Shown: positions 45,046-56,684 of the stretch, piece by piece
Layout of the letters: the number at the start of each line of letters is the position of its first letter
Position numbering within the stretch: position 1 is the first letter of the stretch
Assembly (NCBI GenBank): GCA_018398765.1
Contig: JAHBMJ010001483.1
Span: 1-64,000 of the forward strand
Reading direction: 5' to 3'
Length of the DNA: 64,000 nucleotides
Source of the DNA: Chromera velia
Taxonomy: Eukaryota; Sar; Chromeraceae
Position numbers and translations under genes: made by a program
Notes under the pieces: generated by a model
What the model was told of the DNA's origin: nothing
Database searches by the model: none
What the model saw: the letters and a program-made list of their open reading frames with translations, nothing else

Positions 45046-48000
45046 TCAGGAGTCCCGCTGAAAGCCGTTTTGTTCTTCTTTCATTCGCTCACACACTCGC
45101 CTGGAGGCTTCTGTCTGCTGAATTACAGGCTGATCCGTCTCGATGCCAGTGTGCGGTTTCGCATCCTGCACGTCTTTTTCGGATGCAGACTCAGAGGCTT
45201 GTGCCTCTGTTTGTGCAATTTCTTGTTCAATCGACTGTGCCGTCGACTCAGGGGCTTGTAAAGCGTTGCCTGCTGGAGACCTGTCTTCGCTAGGGGACGC
45301 CGTTGGGGGTTGACCTGCTGCCGATGACAGCAGGACCGGATGTCTCTGCCCATAAATCACCTCGACCTCAGCCTCTGTCGCTGTCCTGAGGGGGTCGGAC
45401 GCTTCTGCGGGAGGAATGGAGCCGGTCAGCAACTCGCGACCGAATTTTCGAAACGTCCCCTTGACATAGCCACACGCAGATGCATATGCAAGTGCGTCTA
45501 GTGCCCCCCCAAACTTTCCTTGGTGGGCAGATCCCACAAAACCCTGAGTCAACCAAGTGGAGACGTTGTGAAGTTTGGGGGCAAACAAAGTCTGTCGAGG
45601 GTCCTGCTGGGTGTATGTGCCCCTTCCCCTCCTGACCCTCTCCAGACTCCTCCCCGCCTGTTCCCAGAGGGCATGTTGCAGGGCCTTCCTACACTTCCTC
45701 TTATCTGCCTCATCGACAGCAAGTGGGTTTTTCCCTTCCACGCCGTCATCCTCTTCCTCTTCTTTTTTCAGACTTTCGACAGCAAGTTTGCCTGTCTCTT
45801 CCTCGCATTTCCCGTCCCCGCTCCCCTTCAAACTTTCTTTCTCCGCCTTTTCAGGCAGAGAGAGACTTTGGTCTTCTTCGTCGCGACTTGGTTCTCTTGC
45901 CTCCTCGGAATTGGAGACGGAGACGGTGCGGGGGGGCAGACCCTCAGACTCATTAACCGAGGGGGAATCCGATGGTGAAGGGGAAGGAGATGGTGCTCTC
46001 AGATGAGCACAGCAGAGAAGAGCAATGAAGAACTCCCTTTTTCGGACGTCTCTGCTTTTTGCACTCACGCTCTTGCACCTCTCCAGAAGGGCGTTGCTCT
46101 TGGGATCCAGGGACGCACACAGGGTCTGCATGCATGCATCCATCGACTCATGAACGCAAGAATACATTCATACATTCATACACGGGCACGTTGTCACGCA
46201 AACACATCAACACACATCTGCACAGATACAGGACTATATGCACACACACACACACACACATACACATACATGCATGCATACATACATACGAAAGGGAACG
46301 GAGAGAGCAAGAAAGATGTTTTCACAGAATGACCTACCTGCACTCTTCCCACAGCTTCTCTGAGCTCATCGGCGGTGACATGGATAAAGTCAGAAGACCT
46401 CTGAACCTGCAAAGATGAGATAGGGCAAACGGGGCAATTAAAGCTCCGATAGATATGCTTGGGTTCCAAATCAACGTAAGGGTCGCTGAATGCAATGCGT
46501 CTGCCCGTGAATTAATACTCACATGATGCCGTCCCAAAAAAGTCGCTGCATGCGTGGGAGAAGAGATACAGGAAGAGAGAAAGAAATAGAGAAAAACAAA
46601 CAGTAAGTTCAGCCAAGAGTTTGCTTTTCTTTTCAATTCCTTTTTCTTCTTTTGCTGCCTTTATTGCAATTGTTGACCTGTTCATTGTTCCACCCGAGCA
46701 CAATTACATGGAAAGGGGCATTTGAAATCTTGCAAACTCAGTCTCCCAAGAGCTGACTGACTGACTCACCGCATCAGCTGCTGAGTTCACCTCCCTCACA
46801 GTTGCGGCGTGGTCTTCTACTGCCATGTCAAGTCGCGTCTTCTCTTCCAACAACCTCTCTATCCTACGCACTCTCTCCCCACCCTCACCCTCACCCATCC
46901 ACGCTCTGACTGTCACACCGTGCCCACAGCCATCAGACACCCACGCACCCCACGCAGCATCCGGCCCCACCCCACTCGACCCCATCCCCCCCACCCTCTG
47001 AGGTCCCGGATGCCCTGCAGTCTCAGAGGGCCACCTAGAGCTGTAGTTCACCAGAGGGGGAAAACGCATGGACACGTCGCAGCACAGACAAGTGAAGGCA
47101 GGGGGAATTTGACATCCTGTGGATTCTGCTCTCATGACGAATCTCTCTGTGAGGCCTCCTGGGGGCCTCTCGAAAACCTGCGCAGGCTCCTGCTCTCCCT
47201 CTCGCCCTGAGGCCGTCTCTCTCCAATTCGGAGCTGCCATCTGAGAAGGCCCCAGTTCTGTCTGAGAAGAACTTGACGGCACCATACGAGGAGGCCCAAA
47301 CTCTCTAAATGCTTCAGAGTCTTCAAAAGCAGCAAGGGCGTCTGTCAGGCAAGGGACAGAAGCAAACTCCGTCTCGCTTGAAATGGTCCCGGAAAGCGAA
47401 AATGCTTTCTCCTCCTGAGACACCCTAACGATTTCCGAGACGGCCGAGGGAAGACAAAACTTTGACGGACGCCCCCCGCGTCGAATCTCAGCGTTTGCCT
47501 CTGACTGTGAGAACGCCCCAGTGTGGCTGTCTGAGCGCATAGAGCTGAACCACAACTTCAGCGACTCGACTTGAAATTTCCTGCATTCATACACGCGCGC
47601 AGAATGAACGAACAGATTGATGTGTTCATACTTGTTGTACGTAGAGATGCACACTTGCCGCGAGACAGGGACTCGAGACAGAGATTCCCCCCCGGAGATC
47701 TGCTCAGAACAAAACACATATACCCATTTCTCACCATGAACATGCCCGATGCAGACTTCGACAGACCGATCCAACAATTAAAGATACACCACACCACGCA
47801 AACCCTCTCCTCTCCTCTCCTCGATCAGCCTTCATTTTAAGGAAAGAAAGAAACCGACAGACAAACTGACTCACCCCTGCAGCCTCGAGACCAGAGTCCA
47901 ACGACCATGCATCGCCTGACGGATCAGAGCCATGGACCTTCGACGGTCTCGAAGTCCATCCTGGAGGCATGAAGGTCGTAGACAGACAGACAGACAGACA

Positions 48001-48248
48001 GACAGATAGATAGATAGATAGACAGACAGACAAATGGACGGGTCGGTGGGAGGACATCAAAATTCCAGGCCGCAGGATAAGTAGAGAAGGAGTCCGGAAA
48101 CGGCGCAGACGGGCGGAAAGGCCTCATGATGCAGAAATGCAAAAAGGATCGCGGAACGCTGCCACGCTTGGAAGAAGGTCCTACAATTCAGTCCGACCCC
48201 CAAGCTCGCACAAAAGGAGGAAGGAGACCAACACAACGTTCCGACTAT

Positions 48249-48279
<31 letters not shown>

Positions 48280-48291
48280 AGGAAGGAAGGA

Positions 48292-48323
<32 letters not shown>

Positions 48324-48459
48324 AAAAGAAAGAAAAAGAAAGAAAAAGAAAGAAAAAGAAAGAAAAAGAAAGAAAAAGAAAGAAAAGAAGGAAGCATTCA
48401 AGGAAGTACCTGGGCCTCCCTCAGAAGAAGTTTGCACCTCTCGATGGTGTCGATCGACA
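45046..48459 (-). CDS. Coiled-coil protein of unknown function, five or more exons
   Basis: Exons on the minus strand: 48459-48410, 47960-47875, 47580-46770, 46406-46338 and 46125-45046. Donors and acceptors are canonical and phases (1, 0, 2, 0, 0) agree. About 698 residues are visible; the 5' end is missing. The N-terminal part is helical (SIDTIERCKLLLREAQ joined to MALIRQAMHGRWTLVSRL). A long low-complexity region follows, then a coiled coil near the third-exon end (ERLLEEKTRLDMAVEDHAAT) continuing through the 69-nt exon. The C-terminal 300 residues contain a KEEEEDDG acidic stretch, a small-residue-rich FGGALDALAYASACGY segment and a Ser/Glu-rich tail. No recognised domain. The F-box-like exon at 49043-49342 may be its first exon, but the phases (0 versus 1) require at least one undetected exon between them. 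Confidence 0.55.
47981..48033. repeat. GACA/GATA microsatellite
   Basis: Tandem GACA units, then GATA, then GACA again, in the intron upstream of the 47960 acceptor. Confidence 0.85.
48249..48388. repeat. GAAA / GAAAAA purine microsatellite in an intron
   Basis: AAAG repeats pass into a regular 6-bp AGAAAA pattern (six units). On the coding (minus) strand this is a long pyrimidine run downstream of the 48410 donor. Confidence 0.9.
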
Positions 48460-49042
48460 CTGCACCCACATTCAACGCCCTCAAGTATCATTCATGTCAT
48501 GCATAAACTTCTTGTTGAACACACCACGCGATTTAGCGGTACAATGTCTGTCAGACAAAATTGATCATTCTCTTGTCCAAACGGCAAGACTGTCCACATT
48601 ACCTGCCTGCAAATGCCCGCAGGCTCAGACGATCGCAGAAACACCCGATGAACATCGGCAAACCCAAACTACCGGCACATGTATATATTGCATTCGTGAA
48701 AATAAGAATGTACACCTCTCTCCCGATCGAGCGAAAAACAAGAAAAACCCTTGGAAGGACTGTAAGTCATCCGTCTACCTGCATGCTTGTGCCGGCTAAC
48801 CTCTCAAGTCGTCTCGAAGCCCCCGCACCTGCACATGTCGACCATCAGACACAGCATGGCACAAACGCACTTAATTTACTTGCATTTCATAAAGCACTTT
48901 TATCTCATCTTTGTGAGAACGCACAGAAGGTCCGTCTGTGAGAAGGCACTGAGAACATATATATGCCACAAAAGGGTCTTGAAGCTGAGCGGGAGGGGAG
49001 TGCATGAGTTTTCTCTCTTATACGTGTACTCCTTCTCCCGAC

Positions 49043-49342
49043 CTCTGATTGCGATTCTGTGATTTCGACGATTTCTTTGTCCACAATTGCTCGTTCAGAC
49101 GCCACGTCCGGCTGCATGTACTCCAGTGTGTAGACGATCACGGTCTGAGCAGCTGCCATGCTGCAATTGCTGTAGCGGAAAAGGTCCCAAGCATCCAGAC
49201 ATACAAAGATTGCTCCATAGATCTCGTCAGGAAGGCCCAGTACGGCACCTTCCCCTCCCTGCTCTTGAACTTCCGCTTCTTGATGCATCATCGGACCGCC
49301 TTCGTTTGCCTCTACGAACCAGCGTCTTAAATTTGTCCACAT
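49043..49342 (-). CDS. F-box-like first exon
   Basis: ATG at 49342 opens 100 codons ending at a good donor (CAGAG|GTCGGG, phase 0). Residues about 36-72 read LGLPDEIYGAIFVCLDAWDL followed by a Ser/Cys-rich helix. This resembles an F-box, in which LPxEIxxxIFxxLxxxDL starts the three-helix SKP1-binding motif. An F-box protein would act as the substrate adaptor of an SCF ubiquitin ligase. The match is to the N-terminal half of the motif only. It may be exon 1 of the minus-strand coiled-coil gene below it; an intermediate exon near 48560-48680 is possible but I could not fix its frame. Confidence 0.45.
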
Positions 49343-50509
49343 GACCTGCGAATGCAGACTGGGAAGGCTCAGGAACAGCGGTATTATCAGAGAGACGGCG
49401 TCGCAAGGGCCCTCCCTGCCCTACGCATGTCTCAGTTCTTCGTGCTCTGCAATCTGACACACACACGTACATCTACACATCCTGATCGATGCTCAAAACG
49501 GTTTCGTACATGATCGCAGCTGCATGGTTCGATCGGTTGCATGAGATGTCATATGCACGCATGCATGTTTCGGTGAAAGCATGCATGCATGCGAAGTTTT
49601 CGCGCGTCCTCAAACGCGCGCTTGCCTGACATGATCAATCGCAATGCGCAGCGACAAAAAGTTTATATGTCTTGATTTAATTCAAATATGAAACTCATGT
49701 GTGGACATATATATATATATATATATATATGTGTGGCTTTCAAATTGCTGGACGCGGCATTGCCATCAGGTTGAATTCTAGCGCCTAAAGCTAGTTCTGA
49801 ACTATTCTGAACTTATTTAAATTATTGTAGGCCTGCCTATACCTCCCTATGTATGTTTGGTCCCTCCAAGGGTCTTGATAGGTTTTTGTCAATGTCAGAG
49901 AGAGAGATAAAGAAAAAAAAAATATGAAGACGATTATTATGGGCTCGGTCTCGGTAGACTTTCGTCCACTGCGGGGCTGTGGCTATCCACTGGGATACAC
50001 TCCTCCTAACACATGGATAAAAAAGCCTCCGGCAGGGACAAGGTGTGCGGCGACGTCAGGAGTCCGCAACAGCTTATATTATTTGGTTGACAAGTGCGCA
50101 TAACGCGCGCCTAAGTACGTGCTGGGGACACAAACAAATTTCTCTATGCACGTTGCGGTTTGTACCCGAAAAGTGACTCTCCCGACCGGCTCACATTTGC
50201 ATGGAAATTCTCTTGTGTCCCCATGTTGTATGCTTTTGGCTTTTCCAAACGAACATGCATGCACAAAGACGGAAGCACGTACTACATGAGCACTCCGAGA
50301 AGATTGAAGCTCCTTTATGATTCGTGTCGTAGAACTGTCGCAGCATCTGCTCTCTGCCCGACTTCCTCTTTGTTTCCCTGGAACGCTGAAACTCCGAGCT
50401 GCAACAAAAAGAAAAGTTTTTTCATCGGACACCCTGTGCTTGTTGATTCAGTCACCTCCTTTATATCCCCCAACTTTGTGAAACGCCAAACTTGACTTCG
50501 TGACACACA
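49343..50509. other. Intergenic region between divergent genes
   Basis: Contains a TA dinucleotide run at 49709-49730 and GCATGC/CGCGCG palindromic motifs at 49560-49620. No exon is recognised. It should hold the promoter of the secreted Cys-repeat gene. Confidence 0.35.
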
Positions 50510-51446
50510 ATGCTCCGAAGCCTGGTGTTCTTCTTGGTGGTGAGTCGGCCCTTCTTCTGAAAGTTTTCCTTTCTTCATACATATTTCGGTCTTCATCCCT
50601 CCTGTGTCCTGCATGTGTTTGTGTGCAGGCTTCTGTGGCGTGGGCAGGTCGGTCACTTGTTGACGAGCTTTCTCGGACCAGCTTGCCCATCCCATTTCTC
50701 AAATTGCTTCTTCCTTCTCTTTTCTTCCATTGCTTGCAGAGGACCCCCCCCTCGCCTCTAGCGAGAGCGTGCCTTGTGTCATTTCGGTTGTGGGCAACAA
50801 GTGGCTCTGCCTCAGTCAGACGATTCTCTACCAGAGCGTGGAGGACAGGGCTAGCGGAGCCATGCAGCTGGAGGGCAGCTGTCCTGATTCCCTGCACGTT
50901 GTCGCAGGCTTCATCATGGGACTGAAGAGGGAGGGGGACAGGGCGGAAAAGACAAACTTCATCGAAGCATGCCAGACCGGGTACTCGTCCTGCTCAAGTC
51001 AGAGTGCAAAGGTCAGTAGAATGCAACCCCACTGTCATGCAAAGTCTCTCTCGTGCCACCAGACATCTTTTGTGCCAATCAGACGTTCCTCTTGATTGGA
51101 TAGTGGCACAGGTGTGCGTCTAGCCCAGCAAGAGTAGTCAGAAAAGAAGAGGAGGGGTCAGTGTGGTCATGTACCCGACCGTCTACGGTCCTCAAGTGAC
51201 TATTCTTTCAACGGTTTTCGTATGAGAGCCACATGTCTGAAAGCTCCACCCAGAGTCTCTCTGCTGAAATCCGCTCACCAAACCACTTCTGCTGTACAGA
51301 AACACACAATCAGCGACGAACTAGTGCCACCACGTGTAGCATAGTCCGAAAATGCGCCTCATCTCTCGCCATAGCCCTCTCTGACCACCNNNNNNNNNNN
51401 NNNNNNNNNNNNNTGTGTGTGTGTGTGTGTGTGTGTGTGTGTCAGT

Positions 51447-51481
<35 letters not shown>

Positions 51482-51984
51482 GGAGGGAGTTATCAGAATG
51501 TACAATGTGCAGGTGGTGTTGCTCCATTTTTCAATGCCTCCTCTTCACTTCTCTGATGTTCTACTGTCTTTGTGCAGTGGGGCGACATTCTCTTTATGGT
51601 GTGCGGGAAAGTCGGTGGAGCGTCTGTGGTCCCGAAAAACGAAAGAAACACCGACCTTCCTGTTTTCTCCGCAGTCACACAGACCGCACCCGCAACCAAG
51701 TAAGTGTGTCCCTTTGCATTTCCTTAATTGCCCACTTTCAAACAGAGAAAAGGATCATTCATACAGCTCACTCACGCCTTTTCTTGCTGCTAGTTAAGGC
51801 GACAACTTACGACAACAAATGCGAGAGAACGCGACATCCTTCCTCCCTCTCGCTTTAGCTCCACTCGTGGCCTCCCTTTTGTTTTCTTTTTCTGCTTCCT
51901 TTTCTCTTTTTTTTCTTCTTTCTCACCCATCTCCTCTTACTTCTCCGTTATGTCCTTTCGTTCCCCCTCGCAGGCTCGCTGACG

Positions 51985-52016
<32 letters not shown>

Positions 52017-52030
52017 TTTTCTTTCTTTTT

Positions 52031-52064
<34 letters not shown>

Positions 52065-53838
52065 TTTGTCTCTCTTTCCTTCTCTCTTTGTGTTTGTTGT
52101 ACTTATTTTTTGTTTGTTTTGCATTTCCTACAGCATTGGCGCATCTTCTTCCATTCTTTTTTGTTTCTGTTTTCTCCTTTCTCTTGTCTTGTCTTCCCTC
52201 CTGCAGGCGTCTGGAATGTCCTGCTGAGAGCACCACCATGCAGTTTGGTCTCTCCTTCGCGCTGAGCGATGCAGACACGATTGCAGAAGTGATCGAGTGC
52301 GGCGGTCTCGGAAGCAACCGGAAGTGCCCTCCCTCAAAGGAAGACCTTCACTCTGGAAAGTCAGTAAGCGTACTCACAGGGGAAAAGTTGGACGTCAAGG
52401 TGTCCGCAGCGACAGAAAGAAACAAACAGGCAGTCTTTTTCTTTGTTTCTGCTTGTGCTGATCACGCCCGTTGGACCTCGGTGTCTTCTGTCTGACTTTG
52501 GCTCGCCAGAAGGTTATGGGAAGAAGATTTTTTTCTCCCCTCCCCCACTCTCGATTGAGGCTTTCTGTTTGCTTGATGAAGAGTCACATCTCAGGAATGG
52601 CTTTTGTTCTCTTTCGTCTTTCCCCTTTCCTTTCTGTCTCCTCTCGCCCCATTAGCATCGGCACAGCAGCTGCTGCAGAGTAACACAGGAGACCTTCTCT
52701 GGCCCCTCCCTCAAGAAAGAGAATACTGTCTCGTATGAATCTTCTGACTGGGTATTTTATCTCTATGTGTATGCATCTGCACACACAATTGCAGGGTGGT
52801 GAGCACCCTATTTTTCTTGTCCAATCATTCACCGACCTTCACAAAGACACTCCTGTACTTTCTTAGTACATGTTCTCATTTCATATCTGTTCGTGTGACT
52901 CGATCTAGTGACGCACGCAGGGTGATGAGCATCGCTTTCTGCGGTCCTCGCACGGAGTCCTTCCAGAAGTTCTTCTCCATCCACGCCTCCCCGGAGGTCA
53001 CGGTGAAGAACTGCCCGAAAGATGGAGAGGGAAAATGCAAACCTTCCCTCAGCTGTGCATGTGAGTGGTTGATCACCTCTTCCTTTCTTGTTCCTTTCAT
53101 CTGGACTCCCCTGCTTCGTTCCTTCGTGTCTTGTTCTTTTCCTTCAGTGATGATCTGAAAGGACTTTCCTTGCTGCTCCATGAACTTTTCTAGCAATGTT
53201 CATTTCACAATATGTTGTGCTGATGCATCAGCATCTCTAGGGGGGTGTCCTTGCATCTCATCACCTCAGGTGACAAGCATGGGGTGTCTGGAGAGATTCA
53301 TGTTGACATTCCCGCATGTTTTTTTGCAGCTGTGCACGGGTCATTTCTTTGTAGCATCTCCTTGCATTATTCTGCATTCAAAAATTTTCTGTAGTGTACA
53401 TCTCGTTGCACTCTTTACAACCGATGATCTTCTTGCTTGAGAAAAGTGTTTCATGTTGCTTCAAAACGAGTGACACAGAGCCTGGTGGCTTTCCTCCGTT
53501 AACTCTCTCGGCGTGATGCCACACACAATATGGAGGCCTGATGTTCTTTCTGGCTAACGAGCATTGTTTCTCAAATTAATATATGCCTTCTTCTGCTTCT
53601 TCTTCTTCTTCTCTGTCTTCTTTTTGTTTTTCTCTGGTTCGCAGTTGGGAGGAATTCGGTGGCAGGTGCGATGTTCTCCTCGGACCTGAGCCTGATTGAG
53701 ATGTGCCCCACAGCCGGACAGCTGGACACCTGCATGATGGACTCCTCGATGGCCCTCTCGGGGAAACCAGCGTTCCTCTTCCTGCTGTGCTCGGCAGACA
53801 CGGCCGCAGAGCCAGGCCCCGAAAGCCTTCTGTCATAA
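50510..53838 (+). CDS. Secreted protein with three cysteine repeats, novel family
   Basis: Seven exons: 50510-50539, 50629-50647, 50740-51011, 51578-51699, 52207-52359, 52921-53060 and 53645-53838. All are GT-AG with matching phases (0, 1, 0, 2, 2, 1), giving 309 aa. Residues 1-16 are a signal peptide (MLRSLVFFLVASVAWA), itself split by an intron. Three repeats are visible at 64-117, 152-207 and 244-295. Each has C, then about 20 residues, then an IEC-type helix end (FIEAC, VIEC, LIEMC), a second Cys 6-8 residues on, SAK or SGK, and a hydrophobic strand ending in Cys (ILFMVC, SIAFC, FLFLLC). The spacing suggests conserved disulfides and extracellular function. There is no C-terminal membrane helix or obvious GPI signal. 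I recognise no family. Intron 3 contains an assembly gap. Confidence 0.78.
51390..51413. other. Assembly gap of 24 N
   Basis: A run of 24 undetermined bases next to a GT repeat (51414-51440) and GA repeat (51450-51478), inside intron 3 of the secreted Cys-repeat gene. The gap size is probably arbitrary or reflects collapse of the microsatellite. Confidence 0.98.
51985..52065. repeat. TTTC tetranucleotide microsatellite in intron 4 of the secreted protein gene
   Basis: About 20 TTTC units with a TTTTTTC interruption. Confidence 0.9.
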
Positions 53839-54420
53839 GTGAGTCATATTGCGGATACATTCCTGAGAAGCAATCAATACTAAACTTTGAGTCAAGTTGT
53901 GAAGAAAGTCACTCTGAAAGTGTCTAATTTTTGATTTGACAGCTGCCGTGATGCCTCTCATCACCTCTCATCCATGTAGTGGCTTGGGATCTGGCGTCGC
54001 TAGATCTAGGATTTAACCTTCAATCATCATCATCATCATCTTAATCATAACATCATTTTACTATCTGATCGTACAATTTCTATCAGTTTTCTATCGATTT
54101 CTATTCGATTTCTATTCAATTTCTAAAACATTTCTAACACTGGCAGATTTTTATAACATTTCTATTATCAGATTTTTATGAAATTTCTAGGATCAATCAG
54201 ATTTCTCTATAGATTTCTATATGTATCGATTAAATTCTAATAATTGGATTTTTATAACATTTTTGTGAGAGTTCTATAACACTGTAACTACAACAACATT
54301 TCTATAACCTTTTCAAGTTTTTAAATTTGTAAGGCATGATATCTTAGGCATCTTTTCAGTTTTTTATTGATGGTTATTTTACTTCACAACTTTTAGCTAG
54401 CAGTTTTTATGTTTTTAATA

Positions 54421-54607
54421 TAGATAGACATAGCGGGAAGGCCCTAGGGCGGAACAAATCAATCAATCAATCAAATCAATCAATAGATTTTTTGATGTTT
54501 TTTGTTGTTGTATCATAATAAAGAATCTTATCGCCCTGCTAGCTCTGGCGACAGATAGACATAGCGGGAAGGCCCTAGGGCGGAACATATCAATCAATCA
54601 ATCAATA
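54421..54607. repeat. Direct duplication containing CAATCAAT arrays
   Basis: AGATAGACATAGCGGGAAGG followed by CCCTAGGGCGGAACA and TCAATCAATCAA occurs at about 54422 and again at about 54553, nearly identical and 130 bp apart. Confidence 0.85.
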
Positions 54608-54778
54608 GTACGTTTTGATATAATTTTATAATCAATATATTCGCTTAGAAGGGGTAAGAAATGTAAACTAAAACTTAGTGTAAATTGAAACCTATCGACT
54701 TATAAAGACTACGTCTAGACTCGCACCGTGGGACCCTCATAATAAATCTGATGTCAATAGTGTAAATTACATGCGTGC

Positions 54779-54821
54779 GCGCGCGCGTGTGTGTGTGTGA
54801 GTGCGTGTGTGTGCGTGTGTG

Positions 54822-54884
<63 letters not shown>

Positions 54885-54902
54885 ATGTGTGTGTGGATTG
54901 TT

Positions 54903-54955
<53 letters not shown>

Positions 54956-54956
54956 A
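54779..54956. repeat. Long GT microsatellite with CT island
   Basis: GT repeats with scattered GC and CA substitutions, broken by a CT run at about 54903-54922. Confidence 0.95.
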
Positions 54957-55083
54957 TATCGGACACCGTGTGCATGTGTGTGTTTCTTTTCTGATCGGAG
55001 ACTCGCTGAATTCTTTTTGGCTTGCAAGGTCACCGTGGAGAAAAAGAAGTTAAGCTCGGTCAGTTCCCCCTCACTCACGCGAA

Positions 55084-56175
55084 TCAGATCGAGACACGGA
55101 ACCCCACCGCGTTTTTGACAACATCGAAAGTTGCCGGGTATTTCCTCAGAAAGGCTCGACCGAAAGCGGACTGCCCCGACAAGGGGAGCAGACATTCCTC
55201 TCCGTCGTCGGTCGGGTAAAACAAATCCTCCTTTGTGAAAGAGAAGTCATGCAGGGTTGAGGAATCACCAAGGGCTGCGAGTGAGAAGGTGATGGTTGGA
55301 ATGTTCAAACGACAGGGGAGGTGAAAGGTGTACTCGTCCTGCCGAAAGTATCGCATTCGCATCTCTTCCATTGTTGCTTTGAAGTCAGGATTGGCTTCCA
55401 GAAGTGTCTCAAGAAAAAAAGGCATTAACATGGCCGGCAGGCCGATCACATGATGACCGGTATCCACGATTGTGTTCATAGAGATACCTTTCAGGTACCC
55501 ATCTACTGCCTTTTGCTTCTCCTCTGGCAGGCCCTCAATGCTCGCTCCCATCAGTCTGACAACCCACTTGGAATAATCCCCTCCCAAATCCACAAGGGAA
55601 ACCCAGCGAATCTCTTCGCCTTCTTCCAGTTTCTTTTCTCCGACGATCATGCTTCCGCTTCCTAGATTCCCCCCCCCAAACTCAAATGTCACGCTTTTCT
55701 CCTTTATCGCCGGATTGGAGTGGAGGATGTCCGTAAGCAGCCTCCCACCACAGCCCAAGATGCCATCCATTACGATCGGCTGCGACAACTGCGTCTCGAA
55801 CCAAAAGCAGACGCGGGGTTCGATCGCACTGAGAACTCCGTTCGCAAGAAGAAATTTGATGTTTTCTTTGTATTCCCCTCGAAACTCCCCTGCACTGAAA
55901 GATGCGTGACAACTGTTCCCGTTAGCAGACATTGACTGCCCTCCTGCTTTGCCGTCTATCAGCAGGTTGTTGCTTCCGGTGTCGAGCAGGACTGACAAAA
56001 CTGACACACCGATTCTGATTTCAGCAACAGGGTTCGGGAATGGAATAGACTCTTTCGCTGCCTTCAACGGCACCACTACCGACAAAGAGCCACCTGTAGA
56101 CAGTCTCAGACTTTCTGTGCAGGCTACCAGCAGCAAGACTGCTGCACAAACACACCTAAACCGTCTCGGCGTCAT
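55084..56175 (-). CDS. Pepsin-like (A1) aspartic protease, secreted, atypical second active site
   Basis: Intronless, 363 aa from the chosen ATG at 56175. This start puts a clean signal peptide first (CVCAAVLLLVACTES); the frame is open upstream to an in-frame ATG at 56310, but that would bury the signal. The first active-site motif is LLDTGSNNLLI with Asp65. The second is IVDTGHHVIGLP with Asp238, where His replaces the usual Thr/Ser of DTG-T/S. The C-terminal GRAFLRKYPATFDVVKNAVGF segment matches the end of the family, in which the last strand packs under the active site. Length and the two-lobe layout fit A1. No obvious propeptide or membrane tail is seen. It is predicted to act in the secretory pathway, a food vacuole or outside the cell. 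Confidence 0.88.
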   Translation of the reverse strand: MTPRRFRCVCAAVLLLVACTESLRLSTGGSLSVVVPLKAAKESIPFPNPVAEIRIGVSVLSVLLDTGSNNLLIDGKAGGQSMSANGNSCHASFSAGEFRGEYKENIKFLLANGVLSAIEPRVCFWFETQLSQPIVMDGILGCGGRLLTDILHSNPAIKEKSVTFEFGGGNLGSGSMIVGEKKLEEGEEIRWVSLVDLGGDYSKWVVRLMGASIEGLPEEKQKAVDGYLKGISMNTIVDTGHHVIGLPAMLMPFFLETLLEANPDFKATMEEMRMRYFRQDEYTFHLPCRLNIPTITFSLAALGDSSTLHDFSFTKEDLFYPTDDGEECLLPLSGQSAFGRAFLRKYPATFDVVKNAVGFRVSI

Positions 56176-56684
56176 GCTATTCATATATATGATATACTGA
56201 TCGCGAAACCGGCAAAACGAGTTTGTATATACTCGGAATTTAAAGCGGCTGCGTTCTCGCACGCGCAACAACTTCGTAGGGGAAAAGTCGAAAGTCGAGA
56301 TCCAATTCAAGAGAGCTCAAGAATTTCCGTGTCAAAGAAGAGCTGAATCGTTTTGCATGCATGAATGCAGTACGTAAAAAAAAGTTATATACGAATAGAA
56401 GAACTGCATACAGCTACCTATATATACCGTATGTTGCAAATGAGTTGGCACAATTTCCCTAGGAGCCCACATATGCCTAGTCTTGGTACTAGTAACTAAA
56501 CTGACCAAATTATAGTGAGGACGACCTGGTCGTTCGTGGCAGCTCATACAACGTAAGCGGCAACGCCTCGCCTCCCAACACAGGTCATCGAAAAAGGACT
56601 GCCACTCGTTGTGCCTCAACTTGAGAAAGTTACCCCCCTAACACTCAAGGCTACTTGAAATTTTGTGCCACTCAAAAATCCACT

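Larger units (their letters stand above)
53839..55083. other. Intergenic region with repeats, no gene seen
   Basis: 54050-54260 is rich in recurring ATTTCTAT and GATTTTTAT motifs. It is followed by the TAGCGGGAAGGCC duplication (54421-54607) and the large GT array (54779-54956). It should hold the 3' ends of two convergent genes. Confidence 0.45.

Noticed and set aside
46520-46544. A short extra exon reading RLFWDGI between 46770 and 46406
   Set aside because: It has acceptor- and donor-like flanks but its phase (2) does not match the next exon, whereas the direct join without it is in phase 0.
49939-49995. Possible tRNA-like sequence near GGGCTCGGTCTCGG
   Set aside because: No cloverleaf with a TTC-containing T arm and matching acceptor stem could be drawn.
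56176-56310. Upstream in-frame ATG extending the aspartic protease by 45 residues
   Set aside because: It would place the hydrophobic signal sequence 50 residues inside the protein; the downstream ATG gives a normal signal peptide.
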